Source of the DNA: Planctomycetota bacterium | GTDB lineage: Bacteria; Planctomycetota; UBA1135; GCA-002686595 | Length of the DNA: 64,000 bases | NCBI GenBank assembly: GCA_020853575.1 | Contig: JADYYP010000010.1 | Span: 1 to 64,000, forward strand | Direction of reading: 5' to 3' | Shown: one piece after another, positions 28,135 through 37,032 of the stretch | How the letters are laid out: each line of letters opens with the position of its first letter | How positions within the stretch are numbered: the first letter of the stretch is position 1 | The notes under the pieces: generated by a model | Databases searched by the model: none | What the model saw: only the letters and a program-made list of their open reading frames with translations | Told to the model about the DNA's origin: nothing | Position numbers and translations under genes: made by a program

Positions 28135-31029
28135 TCAATAGGAGCGGTGCATCTTCTCGACGCCCCACTCTTCGCCTTCGCCGTGGCAGATGGCGCAGGA
28201 CTCCAGGCCGGACGCCCCCGTCTGGACTTCGATGTGCGCCGCGGCTGCGTCGGAGTCGTGGCACGCACCGCAGGTCGCACGCCACTCGCCGACCGAGATC
28301 GTCTGTGAGCTCGGGTGATCGCGATCGAGCGGGTCGTACCAGTTGGTCGCGTCGCCGTGGCACATGCTGCAGTTGGCGGCTTCGCCCGGGAGCGCCGGGA
28401 AGACCACCTCGCCATAGGTCACCGAACCATAGTTGTTGGGGTAGGCCGTCGAGCCGAAGCCGACGACCGTGTAGCTCGAGGCATTGGTGAGGGCCTCGCC
28501 CATGTGGATCTTGTGCAGCATCGTGCGGAAGCCGATCGACACACCGCTGGTCGCGGGTGCGTTGGCTGCGACGAACTGCGGACGGTCCTCGGCGGTCGCC
28601 GCGCCGTGGCACAGGATGCAGGCGTCGAATCCGCGCCGGCCACCACCGTGGAACAGCATGTCCGAGTGGCAGTTGTAGCAGCTCGTCGCGTCGGGAATCG
28701 CCGAGTAGGGCTCGATCGAGGTCGCCGAGCCAACGAGGAAGTCGGCGGCGACCGTCTGTGAGGTGCCACGGTAGCTGTTGGACTCACCGTAGAGCGCCAG
28801 GGTCAGCGTGCGCGCGCCCCAGATCCCGACCCGGTAGGTCCCGTCGACGATCGGCTTGCCGCGCCACTCGCCCCAGGTCTCGTCGAGCTCGATACCGTCG
28901 TTGAAGGTCAGGGGATAGACCGCCGGCATCACGAAGTCGGTCGTGTAGGTGACCAGCACCGCGTTGGTGTTTCCGAACTCGGTGACCTCCGTGATCTCGC
29001 CAGTCGCCGCATTCAGCGTGTAGTCCGTGGTGACGGCCTTGCTGGTCAAGGTCACTTCGTCGACCGTGGCACCAGCTGTGTGCGCCACGCGCGTCCCCGG
29101 CGCATAGGTCGAAGAGCCGAGTGCCGCGAACCACAGGCGCGTGCCATCGACGTACTGGATGCGCAGATACTCCTCGAAGCCGACCACGCCGTCGTCGATC
29201 ACGATGTAGTCGTCGCGCGCGAAGCCGGCAGCGCTGGCGACATCGATGTAGTTCTGCGGAGCCTCGGAATCCTCGGCGAGCGTCGTGCTCCCACCAGCGG
29301 TGGCGGTGCGCACCAAGACACTCGTCGCCGCCCCCGAGATGTTCCAGTGCGGGAGCTTCGCGGTCGTGAACACCTCACTCCCCGCTGCAGTGGAGTCACC
29401 GACGTACTCGAGAACCTGCACTTCGGGCAGATTGACCGTGTAGGGCTGAGCGCCGCTGAGCTTGGCCTGCGGAATCGAGGAGCTCACGAGCATGTTGACA
29501 TTGCTCGTCGGGCCCGAGACGACGACGCTGTAGGTCGAAGAAACGGAGGGGCTCACCGCCGCGCCGCTGTCGTCGGTCAGCGTGAACGTCACGGCGATCT
29601 TCTCGCCGACATCGATCGTCCCGTCGGCATCGTTGGTGCCCGCTTCACTGACCGCGGAGATGTCGACGTTGAGCCCCGGGTTGAACGAACCGTCGTACAA
29701 GGGATGCGTGTGCGCGTCATCGACAGCCAGTGCGTTGCCGGACGGATCGTGGCACAACGCGCAGTTGGCGTTGTCCGCCTGCGCTCCCATGGTCTGGCCA
29801 TTCGCGGTGTAGTCCTGGCCCCAGACGATGTCGTCGTGGCACGAGCCGCAGGCCTGGCGCGTCGGCTGAGTCTTGTACAGATCACCCTGCGAGGGGCCGG
29901 TCATCGGCCCGGCGCCGTCGGGATCTCCGTGGCACTTCGCGCAGGCGACCACGCCGAAGCGCATCGTGTCCTCGAGCGTCTTGTTGGTCGACGAAAGCGC
30001 GGTGTATCCCTGGTCGCGGGGCATCGCGATGCTGAGACTCGGCCACACGGGGAAGTGGATTTCCGAAAAGTCGATGATCGAGTTGCCGAAGCCGACCATC
30101 TGGTAGGGCTGCGCCGTGGCGGTGTAATTGCGCGTGCCGTCGTTGTTCGTGCTCACGCCGAGCACGGAAGGCAAGTGCGCCCCGTTGTGGAGCTTGTGGA
30201 TCATCACGCGGAAGTCGATCGAGACTCCCGGAGTCCCATTGGCCACGTTGGCCACGTTCTTGTCTTCGGAGCCGGCGGTGTGGCACAGCACGCACAGCTT
30301 CACGTCGCGGCGCAGCTCTCCGTGAGCGCGCAGACTCTGGTGGCACTGGTTGCAGTTGTCCTGAGCAACGACATCGCGGGCTTCGACCGCGCCGGTGCCG
30401 ATCACGAAGTCCTCGACGGCATTGTCGGACTCGCGGTAGGCCGAGCCTTCCACCGTGAAGTTCCAGCCGAAGTACAGGCCGACCGAGTACGTGCCGTCGA
30501 GCAGGTCCTCGCCGGTCAGCTCGCCGTCCTCCGCTCCGAACGACACCGTGTCGTTGTACGGGGCCGCGTACACCGCGGGAATCGCATCCGCGAAGGTGTA
30601 GCTGTACGACCCGTCGCCGTTGTCGACGGCGCGCGTGAGCACGTCGGTCTTCTCCGGAATGACGCGTTGGTAGTTGAACGTCGGGCCGCTGATCATGATG
30701 CGCCCGTAGTTGAGCTCGGACAGCTCCCACGGATCGCCGTTCGACTTGTCCAGCGTGAAGCGCACCGTCACGCGATCGCCGATCTCGAAGTTCCCGCCCG
30801 CTCCGCTGCCGCCTGAGAGCGCCAGGATCTCGAGCTCCATGCCCGGCGTGTCGTCGCCTTGCTCGACCTCCGTGCTGGTCGGATCCGTCGGCGCATCCGC
30901 GCCATCCGAACCATCCGAGCCATCGTCACCGGAGCAAGACCACAAGATCGCGGCACCGAGCAGCGCGCCGCCCAAGGACAACCAACGCGAACGCCCGACG
31001 AGCGCGCGCGACACGATGTGATTCGACAT
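28135..31029 (-). CDS. OmcA/MtrC-family decahaem c-type cytochrome lipoprotein
   Basis: The 964-residue product has a lipoprotein signal ending LLGAAILWSC and an acidic Gly/Asp linker. The alternating layout of outer-surface decahaem cytochromes follows: beta domain I, five haems (CNQCH, CVLCH, CAKCH, CGSCH, CALCH), beta domain III, and five haems (CYNCH, CILCH, CSMCH, CGACH, CAICH). The phrase G(V)S(I)(D/G)FR.M(I/L)HK(L/I)H, typical of the OmcA/MtrC family, occurs in both halves. It would be the extracellular terminal reductase for metal oxides, humics or other cells. GGAGGT precedes ATG 31029. It is the last gene of the porin operon, 157 bp after the 13-haem gene. Confidence 0.95.
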   Translation of the reverse strand: MSNHIVSRALVGRSRWLSLGGALLGAAILWSCSGDDGSDGSDGADAPTDPTSTEVEQGDDTPGMELEILALSGGSGAGGNFEIGDRVTVRFTLDKSNGDPWELSELNYGRIMISGPTFNYQRVIPEKTDVLTRAVDNGDGSYSYTFADAIPAVYAAPYNDTVSFGAEDGELTGEDLLDGTYSVGLYFGWNFTVEGSAYRESDNAVEDFVIGTGAVEARDVVAQDNCNQCHQSLRAHGELRRDVKLCVLCHTAGSEDKNVANVANGTPGVSIDFRVMIHKLHNGAHLPSVLGVSTNNDGTRNYTATAQPYQMVGFGNSIIDFSEIHFPVWPSLSIAMPRDQGYTALSSTNKTLEDTMRFGVVACAKCHGDPDGAGPMTGPSQGDLYKTQPTRQACGSCHDDIVWGQDYTANGQTMGAQADNANCALCHDPSGNALAVDDAHTHPLYDGSFNPGLNVDISAVSEAGTNDADGTIDVGEKIAVTFTLTDDSGAAVSPSVSSTYSVVVSGPTSNVNMLVSSSIPQAKLSGAQPYTVNLPEVQVLEYVGDSTAAGSEVFTTAKLPHWNISGAATSVLVRTATAGGSTTLAEDSEAPQNYIDVASAAGFARDDYIVIDDGVVGFEEYLRIQYVDGTRLWFAALGSSTYAPGTRVAHTAGATVDEVTLTSKAVTTDYTLNAATGEITEVTEFGNTNAVLVTYTTDFVMPAVYPLTFNDGIELDETWGEWRGKPIVDGTYRVGIWGARTLTLALYGESNSYRGTSQTVAADFLVGSATSIEPYSAIPDATSCYNCHSDMLFHGGGRRGFDACILCHGAATAEDRPQFVAANAPATSGVSIGFRTMLHKIHMGEALTNASSYTVVGFGSTAYPNNYGSVTYGEVVFPALPGEAANCSMCHGDATNWYDPLDRDHPSSQTISVGEWRATCGACHDSDAAAAHIEVQTGASGLESCAICHGEGEEWGVEKMHRSY

Positions 31030-31076
31030 AGTTTGGGGACCTCCGAAACCAGGCAGTGGATGTTGAGTGCGAGGTC

Positions 31077-31098
31077 GGTCGCTCTAGGTCGAGCGACC
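31077..31098. repeat. Hairpin between the 13-haem and decahaem genes
   Basis: GGTCGCTC and its complement flank a 6-nt spacer (8-bp perfect stem). It sits in the 157-bp gap inside the conduit operon and may be an RNA-processing or attenuation element setting the ratio of decahaem to 13-haem protein. There is no T-run. Confidence 0.4.
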
Positions 31099-31186
31099 CC
31101 GCGTTTGGCCAGATGGGTGGATGTGCGGACGCCGAACTTCGACGTCTGCGTATGCGAAACGTGGCCGCGCGCGAACGCGCGACGAC

Positions 31187-32209
31187 TCACTGGTGACAGA
31201 TGTTGCAGTTGTCGCCGTTGTCGATGTGCGGCAGTGGCTGACCCACTCCGTGGCACATGCGGCAGTTCATCCCCGAGCTGTGGTCGGGTGGCTTGGGAGT
31301 CGCCAGCGCATGACTCGGGGTACCCGTGTGACACACCGCGCAGCCCTCGTTCTCCACGGGGAAGTGGCAGCCAACGCAGTGCCGATCGAGCGGCGCGCCC
31401 CACGAGCCGGTGTGACTCAGTGGGCGGCTCTCACTGTGGCAGCGCACGCACGAATCGTCGCGGTGACACGTCGCACAGCTCGCGCGATCGAGCGCCGCTT
31501 CGATGCCGTGTGCACGTCGGCGCCAGTAGTCGGTGTGACTCTCCGGTGCCTGGGACAGATGGCATGTGGTGCAGTCGCTGTCCCGATGACACGTCGAGCA
31601 GCGGTCGACGGTGCGCTCGGACTGCGCACACACAGTGGCTCCGTGGCCGCGCAGCCACAGTCGATCGTGCGTGCGAGGAGCGAGATCCTCGCGGATCGCG
31701 CTGTGACACGTGGCGCACTCGCGCGCGACGGACTTTTGCTCGTGGCATTGGATGCACGCCGCCATGTTGGGGCGAGCCGCGTCGAGCACGTCGTCGTTCT
31801 CGTCCATTCCTACGTGGCAAGCCGCGCACTCCAGCTGCGTGTTCGAGTGCTTGGCGTGCGTGAAGAGCACTTCGTCGCCGAGCGCGATCGCGTTCGTGGT
31901 CTTCATGCGCCCCGCCTCGAACAGGCTCGCGATCTGCCGCTCGGGCGGCTTCTTCGAATCCAGGTCGGTGTGGCACAGATTGCACTGCGCGAGCGTGGGG
32001 ACCACCGGCTCGCCGGAGGCATTGGGGGCGTGGCAATCCTCGCACGCCAAACCTTGGTCGACGACGTGCAAGCGATGGCCGAAGGCGAAGCGCTTCTCGC
32101 GCGCACCGAAGGCCTCGAACAGCACGCAGCCCGTTAGCGTCGTCAGCAGAATGCCGACCAGGATCGTCTTCGCGCTCGAGGCGCGCCGCCAGCTGATCAG
32201 AAGCGCCAT
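31187..32209 (-). CDS. Thirteen-haem c-type cytochrome lipoprotein (MtrA-position subunit)
   Basis: The 340-residue protein starts at ATG 32209 (MALLISWRRASSAKTILVGILLTTLTGC, lipobox LTGC). It has thirteen CXXCH motifs, one per 26 residues, an extremely dense haem wire. MtrA/DmsE-type conduit cytochromes are of the same length but have ten haems. It overlaps the porin gene by 13 bp and precedes the decahaem gene, so by position it is the cytochrome that threads or docks to the porin on the periplasmic side. Sequence similarity to MtrA itself is not obvious beyond haem spacing, so functional equivalence is inferred from operon structure. Confidence 0.88.
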   Translation of the reverse strand: MALLISWRRASSAKTILVGILLTTLTGCVLFEAFGAREKRFAFGHRLHVVDQGLACEDCHAPNASGEPVVPTLAQCNLCHTDLDSKKPPERQIASLFEAGRMKTTNAIALGDEVLFTHAKHSNTQLECAACHVGMDENDDVLDAARPNMAACIQCHEQKSVARECATCHSAIREDLAPRTHDRLWLRGHGATVCAQSERTVDRCSTCHRDSDCTTCHLSQAPESHTDYWRRRAHGIEAALDRASCATCHRDDSCVRCHSESRPLSHTGSWGAPLDRHCVGCHFPVENEGCAVCHTGTPSHALATPKPPDHSSGMNCRMCHGVGQPLPHIDNGDNCNICHQ

Positions 32210-33669
32210 GTCGCCCCCAGGGTCAAGACGTGGAAGTCGTCGTCCGAGTCGTCCTCGTAGTCGTAGGCACATTCGAAGGACCAGGCCTTCGAGAGCTCTT
32301 TCTTCAGCTTGAGGTACCAGAAGCGCACGTCGTCGCGTTCACTGTCGAGGAACAGGTCGTAGCGGTAGAGCGCGTAGCTCGTTCCAGCTGCCAGCTGGTA
32401 GCCGCTCTCGAGCTTGCGGCTGAGGTCCAGGCCCCACGACTCGACGTCGCGCCCGTCGCTCGACCACACGTCGCCGGTGACGGTCACGACCGTCCCGGGT
32501 GGCCAGGCATCGAGCAAGGCCAGCGCGATCCATCCGCGGTCGTAGTCGTGGTTGAAGGCGCCTTCGTCGCCCTCGTCGTCGAGCCGGCGCAGATCCATGC
32601 CGCCGTCGACGCGCCACGTCTCGCCCAGGCCCTTCGAGCCCTGCAAGCGGTACTGGTAGTAGGGGAAGTAGTTCTGCAGCGAGCTGGTGAACGGATCGAA
32701 TTCGTTCGCGAAGTCGGTCTGCGTATCGATCAGGCGGTAGACGCTGGCCTGCAGCGTCAGGTCACGGGACGGGTCATTCCAACTCGCCCGAGCGCGCAGG
32801 TCCCGATCGACGTCCTCGATGCGCGTATACGTGGCATCGAAGCGCAGGCGCTCCCCGAAACGTTGCCAGTAGCTCACGCCGTACAAGTCGTCCTGGTGCG
32901 CGGCGAAACGGTCCTCGTCTTCGACGTGCATCCAGTCGAGGCGCACACGAGCGTCTTGCCACGGTCGCGCTTCGCCCCACGCTCCCGCGAGTTGGTCTCC
33001 GCTGGTCGACGACTCGTAGAGGCGCACCGGAACTCCACCGTACAGTCCGCCGGAGAGCTTGTAGCGCGTCGCGGCCCTCGAGCTGATGCGCGCTCCGTCG
33101 AAGTACGCGAACACCGGCGTCAGATAGTCGATCTGGCGCCCCAGGCGGGCGTCGGCGACGAGCGGCGGTCGCTCGACGTCGACGTAGGCCTCGTACAGCA
33201 GCCCGTGGAACGCATCGTCGTAGCCATCCGCGAGACTGGGGTAGACGAACTGCCCGTCGCGGTCGGCCTGTCCGTCGATATCCCACGAAACGCGGCCCAT
33301 GACGTGGGCCGTGTACGCGTCCAGGCGCTCATCGCCGACGTCGAGCACCAATGTCTCGTAGAGATCCTGGTCTCGAGCGTCGCCGCCCGTGCGCGCGCGG
33401 TAGCGGCTCGACAGGCTGCCGCGGATCGCCGGGCCAGCACTGGCCGAGGTCGGCTCACTCGCGTTGCTGGTCTCTTTCGCCGCTGCGCTCTGCGCAGGAG
33501 CGCCCGAAGCGGGCGTCGCTCCGAGTTCGGTCGCCGCGGACTGCGGCGCGTCCGGTCCGGTGGGCACCGGTCCGGGAGTCGAGGTAGTGGTCGCACAACC
33601 GCCGAGACAGGCGAGTGCGAGGCTGGCACCGCCGAGTCGGCCCGTTTGTCGTCGTTCGTGATCGCGCAT
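32197..33669 (-). CDS. Outer-membrane beta-barrel porin of the porin-cytochrome conduit
   Basis: The 490-residue product has an N-terminal lipoprotein-like signal (LGGASLALACLGGC), a Ser/Ala/Pro-rich linker, and a long series of alternating amphipathic strands. It ends in LGATWRF; a C-terminal Phe is the beta-barrel insertion signal. Many strands are charged and aromatic (YEAYVDVERPPLVADARLG, LYGVSYWQRFGERLRFDATY). Its role matches MtrB/PioB (a sheath holding a multihaem protein), although it is shorter than MtrB and lacks a visible CXXC near the N-terminus. First gene of the operon porin - 13-haem - decahaem, with a sigma54-type promoter 77-91 bp upstream of its ATG. Confidence 0.82.
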   Translation of the reverse strand: MRDHERRQTGRLGGASLALACLGGCATTTSTPGPVPTGPDAPQSAATELGATPASGAPAQSAAAKETSNASEPTSASAGPAIRGSLSSRYRARTGGDARDQDLYETLVLDVGDERLDAYTAHVMGRVSWDIDGQADRDGQFVYPSLADGYDDAFHGLLYEAYVDVERPPLVADARLGRQIDYLTPVFAYFDGARISSRAATRYKLSGGLYGGVPVRLYESSTSGDQLAGAWGEARPWQDARVRLDWMHVEDEDRFAAHQDDLYGVSYWQRFGERLRFDATYTRIEDVDRDLRARASWNDPSRDLTLQASVYRLIDTQTDFANEFDPFTSSLQNYFPYYQYRLQGSKGLGETWRVDGGMDLRRLDDEGDEGAFNHDYDRGWIALALLDAWPPGTVVTVTGDVWSSDGRDVESWGLDLSRKLESGYQLAAGTSYALYRYDLFLDSERDDVRFWYLKLKKELSKAWSFECAYDYEDDSDDDFHVLTLGATWRF

Positions 33670-33745
33670 CGTGGGACGGAACGCATCGCGTGTTGGGCGT
33701 GCGAACCTGAGGTCGCGGACCCGACGCGTTCCGTCGACCGGAAGC

Positions 33746-33760
33746 GCAAACGCTACGCCA
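33746..33760 (-). promoter_or_regulatory. Sigma54-type promoter before the porin-cytochrome operon
   Basis: The minus strand reads TGGCGTAGCGTTTGC. TGGC and TTGC are present with exact GG-N10-GC spacing, and the middle ACG of the consensus is GTA. It lies in the 100-bp gap between the sigma54 response regulator gene and the porin gene, giving a leader of about 66 nt. Confidence 0.55.
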
Positions 33761-33769
33761 CGTGCGGAT

Positions 33770-35176
33770 TCACCCCGACTCGGCGAAGCGTTCTTCGAGC
33801 CCGAATTTCTGAATGCGATATCGAATGCGATCGCGGTTCATGCCGAGCAATCGAGCTGCTCGTGTCCGATTTCCGCGACAGCGATCGAGGGCCTGAATCA
33901 GGAGGTGTTTCTCGAGCTGTTCGAACGACAGGCCCTCGGGCGGAAGCGTGAAAGAATCCGCGCCGGACTGCGGAGGAGTTCGCGACGCATGCTGGTCGCG
34001 CAACTCGAGCGGCAGGTCGTCGAGGGCCAGCTCCCGTGCTTCCGCGAGCAGCATGGCGCGCTCGATCGCGTTGCGCAACTCGCGCACGTTGCCCGGCCAG
34101 GAGTAGCTCACCAAGCGCTCCTCGGCAGGCTTCGAGAGCCCCGTGATCTGCTTGCGGAACTCGGCGTTGTAGTGGCGCACGAAGCCCCGCGCCAACGGCA
34201 GGATGTCTTCGCGGCGCTCGCGCAGCGGCGGGATGTGGATTGGGATGACGTTGAGCCGGAAGTAGAGATCGCGGCGGAAACGCCCCGCTTCGACTTCCTG
34301 GGCGAGGTCCTTGTTGGTGGCGGCGATCACGCGCAGGTTGACGCGAATGTCGCGCGTCCCACCGACGCGCCGGAAGGACTTCTCCTCGAGAAAGCGCAGC
34401 AGCTTGCCCTGGATCGCAGCCGTCAGGTCGCCGATTTCGTCGAGGAACACCGTGCCGCTGTCGGCCAGCTCGAAGAGCCCCTTCTTCTGCGTGCGAGCAT
34501 CGGTGAAGGCGCCCTTCTCGTGCCCGAAGAGCTCCGACTCCAGGAGCGTCTCGGTCAACGCCGTGCAGGTGATGTCGACGAAGGGCTTCTCGACCGCGCC
34601 ACTCTCGTAGTGCAGCGCGTGGGCCACCAAGCCCTTGCCCACGCCGCTCTCGCCGAGCAGCAAGATCGTGCTGGCTTCGCTCTGGGCGACGCGCCGCACC
34701 ATCTTGACCACCGCGGCCATCGCCGGGCTCTCGGCCACGATGTTCTGAACACCGAAGGAGCGCAGCCCTTCCTCGCGACGCCGTGCGACCTCTTCGCGCA
34801 GGCGACCCATCTCGAGCGCGCGCTGAACGGTCTGCAACACGTCCTCGACCTCGAACGGCTTCGAGAGGTAGTGGAACGCGCCCTCCTTCATGGCCTCAAC
34901 CGCGCCATCGATGCTGGCGTGGGCCGTGATCATCACCACCGGCAGTCGCGGCGTCGCTTTGAGCAGGACGCGCAGGACCTCGAGGCCGGTCTTGTCGGGG
35001 AGGCGGTGGTCGAGCAAGACCACGTCGGGCGCCTCCCGGCCGGAGTGCTCGAGCGCCTCCGCCGCAGTCGAGGCTTCGTCGACCTGATAGCCAACTCGTT
35101 CCAAAGCCTGCCGCAGACTCCAGCGGACCATGCGCTCGTCGTCGACGACGAGGATTCGAGAAGTCATGACCGTCAT
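33770..35176 (-). CDS. Sigma54-dependent response regulator (NtrC family)
   Basis: The 468-residue protein has three domains. The receiver domain has VVDDE, phospho-acceptor Asp56 in LLDHRLPD, and YLSKPF. The AAA+ domain has Walker A GESGVGKG, the sigma54 contact loop ELFGHEKGAFTDA (a common GAFTGA variant), Walker B TVFLDEIGDL, and the arginine region FRRDLYFRLNV. The C-terminal Fis-type helix-turn-helix reads NRTRAARLLGMNRDRIRYRIQKFGL. An alternative start at 35167 removes three residues. It is divergent from the histidine kinase at 35360 and directly upstream of the porin operon. It probably activates the three sigma54 promoters found in this window. Confidence 0.95.
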   Translation of the reverse strand: MTVMTSRILVVDDERMVRWSLRQALERVGYQVDEASTAAEALEHSGREAPDVVLLDHRLPDKTGLEVLRVLLKATPRLPVVMITAHASIDGAVEAMKEGAFHYLSKPFEVEDVLQTVQRALEMGRLREEVARRREEGLRSFGVQNIVAESPAMAAVVKMVRRVAQSEASTILLLGESGVGKGLVAHALHYESGAVEKPFVDITCTALTETLLESELFGHEKGAFTDARTQKKGLFELADSGTVFLDEIGDLTAAIQGKLLRFLEEKSFRRVGGTRDIRVNLRVIAATNKDLAQEVEAGRFRRDLYFRLNVIPIHIPPLRERREDILPLARGFVRHYNAEFRKQITGLSKPAEERLVSYSWPGNVRELRNAIERAMLLAEARELALDDLPLELRDQHASRTPPQSGADSFTLPPEGLSFEQLEKHLLIQALDRCRGNRTRAARLLGMNRDRIRYRIQKFGLEERFAESG

Positions 35177-35359
35177 GGCGCGCCGTGGTTGGGGAAGATT
35201 CCGCGGAGAGTCGCGCGACTCCCGCGCCGGAAGCCTCGCGGAGAGGTGTGGGCGCGCATCCAATCGCGGCTTCGCACAACCTATGCCCGGGTTCTGTCGC
35301 ACCGCCGTACGCACCCCTGCCCATGCTAGGGGGTACTCTGGCCGAATACGATCGCGGGC

Positions 35360-37015
35360 ATGGACGGCAAAGGCGAGAACGACGCCGAACGACTCGCCAC
35401 GCCCCTTGGACTGCGAATTCCCGCGCGCGAGGAGCTGCGGGAGATGGATGCTTCGGTGCGCGCCTTCGCGGGAGCCGACACCGCTGACCACACGTTGTTT
35501 TCGATCGGCCTGCGCATCGGCAAGGGCCTGGCACAGGAGATCGGCAGCCAGGGCCCGATCGACGAGCGCGTCGCGCGCGGCTTGGCGCGAATCGCGGAGC
35601 TCGGATTCGGCCGGGTGGATCTGGACGTGCTCGACATCGACTCCCACAACGCGCGCGGCCTGGTCCAGGGACGTCTGCGGAACTCGCTCGAAGCGGAGAT
35701 CGGCCAGTGCTCGCGCACGCGCCCGGCACACGCCGCCAGCGGCTTCAGCGTCGGGTTGCTCACCGGTTTGGTGAGCGTGCTGAGCGGCTTCGACGTGGTT
35801 TGCTCCCCCATCGGATGCGCGCGCTGCACGACCACGGAGGAATGCCGTTTCCAGCTGAGCGCGGCGCACGAGTTCACGCAGGTGAACGGTCCGCGCCACG
35901 CGCCCCCTGGCAGTGCGCGCTTCTTCCTGGGAGCCGTCGGCACGTCCTTGGCGGATACCGACGTGTCGCTCGACGACCTGCTCGAGAGCACCTCCGACGC
36001 GGTGATCTTGATCGACAACGACGACATCGTGCGCTACTGGAATCGTGGCGCCGAGCGCATGTTCCTGTTCCCGCCCTCCGAGGTCGTCGGCCGCAAGGTG
36101 GGCGCGATCGTGCCGCAGGACTTGCGCGAGAAAGACGAGCTCGGCGAGATTCGACGCAAGCTGGACCGCGGTGAGCTGGTGGTCAACTACATCACGCGCC
36201 GGGTGCGGCGCGACGGGGTGGAACTGTGGTGCAGCTTGACGCGCTCACCGCTCCACGACGACCGAGGGCTGGTCGTGGGCTCGACGGCGATCCTCCGCGA
36301 CATCACCGAACAGCGACGCACCGAAGCCGAGCTCGCGCGCGCGCGCACGCTGGCCACGGTCGGCGAGATGTCCGCCAAGATCGCCCACGAGATCAAGAAC
36401 CCGCTCGCGGGGATCTACGCGGCGGTGCAGGTGCTCGCGCGCGAGTTGCCGCGCAATGACCCCAAGCGTGAGATCTTCGACGAGATCGGCGAGGAGGTTC
36501 GCCGGCTCGACCAGACCGTGATCGACATGCTGCGCTTCGCTCGACCGGTACCGCCGAAGCCGCGACCGACGTCGTTGCGCGTCGTCGTGCGCGACGTGGT
36601 CGAACCGCTGCGTCGGGCATTCCCGCGCATCGAGTTGCGACTGGACATCGACGACGACCTGATCCTGCACATCGATGAGCGCTTGATGAGCCAAGTGTTC
36701 GAGAACCTCGTCCTCAATGCGCTTCAGGCCGTCGAGGAGCGCGGGCAGCTGGTCGTGGTGTGCGCGATGGTGGAACGCGAACGCGTCACCTTCGAGATCC
36801 GCGACGATGGACCGGGGGTGCCGCAGCTCTCGCGCAAGGAGATCTTCGAGCCCTTCGTTACCACCAAGACTCGCGGCACGGGGTTGGGCCTGAGCATCGC
36901 GCGCAAGAACGTCGAGGCCCACGGCGGCACGCTGGAGCTCGACGAGGCGCCCGAGGGTGGCGCGTGCTTCCGGGTGCGCATCCCACTCCCGCCGCGGGAG
37001 CCGGGTGCGAGCTGA
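35360..37015 (+). CDS. V4R-PAS sensor histidine kinase
   Basis: The 551-residue kinase lacks transmembrane helices. Residues 40-185 or so resemble a V4R (4-vinyl reductase) ligand-binding domain, ending with the Cys-rich signature CSPIGCARCTTTEECRF. A PAS domain follows (TSDAVILIDNDDIVRYWNRG), then a HisKA domain with His343 in MSAKIAHEIKNPLAG, and an HATPase_c domain (NLVLNALQAVEERG, DDGPGV, GTGLGLSIARKNVEAHGG). V4R domains bind small hydrophobic or aromatic molecules in regulators such as XylR/DmpR, and lipids in others. The kinase is cytoplasmic and divergent from the sigma54 regulator, its likely partner. It may sense an aromatic intermediate or cell redox state (inference). Confidence 0.9.
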   Translation: MDGKGENDAERLATPLGLRIPAREELREMDASVRAFAGADTADHTLFSIGLRIGKGLAQEIGSQGPIDERVARGLARIAELGFGRVDLDVLDIDSHNARGLVQGRLRNSLEAEIGQCSRTRPAHAASGFSVGLLTGLVSVLSGFDVVCSPIGCARCTTTEECRFQLSAAHEFTQVNGPRHAPPGSARFFLGAVGTSLADTDVSLDDLLESTSDAVILIDNDDIVRYWNRGAERMFLFPPSEVVGRKVGAIVPQDLREKDELGEIRRKLDRGELVVNYITRRVRRDGVELWCSLTRSPLHDDRGLVVGSTAILRDITEQRRTEAELARARTLATVGEMSAKIAHEIKNPLAGIYAAVQVLARELPRNDPKREIFDEIGEEVRRLDQTVIDMLRFARPVPPKPRPTSLRVVVRDVVEPLRRAFPRIELRLDIDDDLILHIDERLMSQVFENLVLNALQAVEERGQLVVVCAMVERERVTFEIRDDGPGVPQLSRKEIFEPFVTTKTRGTGLGLSIARKNVEAHGGTLELDEAPEGGACFRVRIPLPPREPGAS

Positions 37016-37032
37016 CGCCAGTTCGCGCGCGC

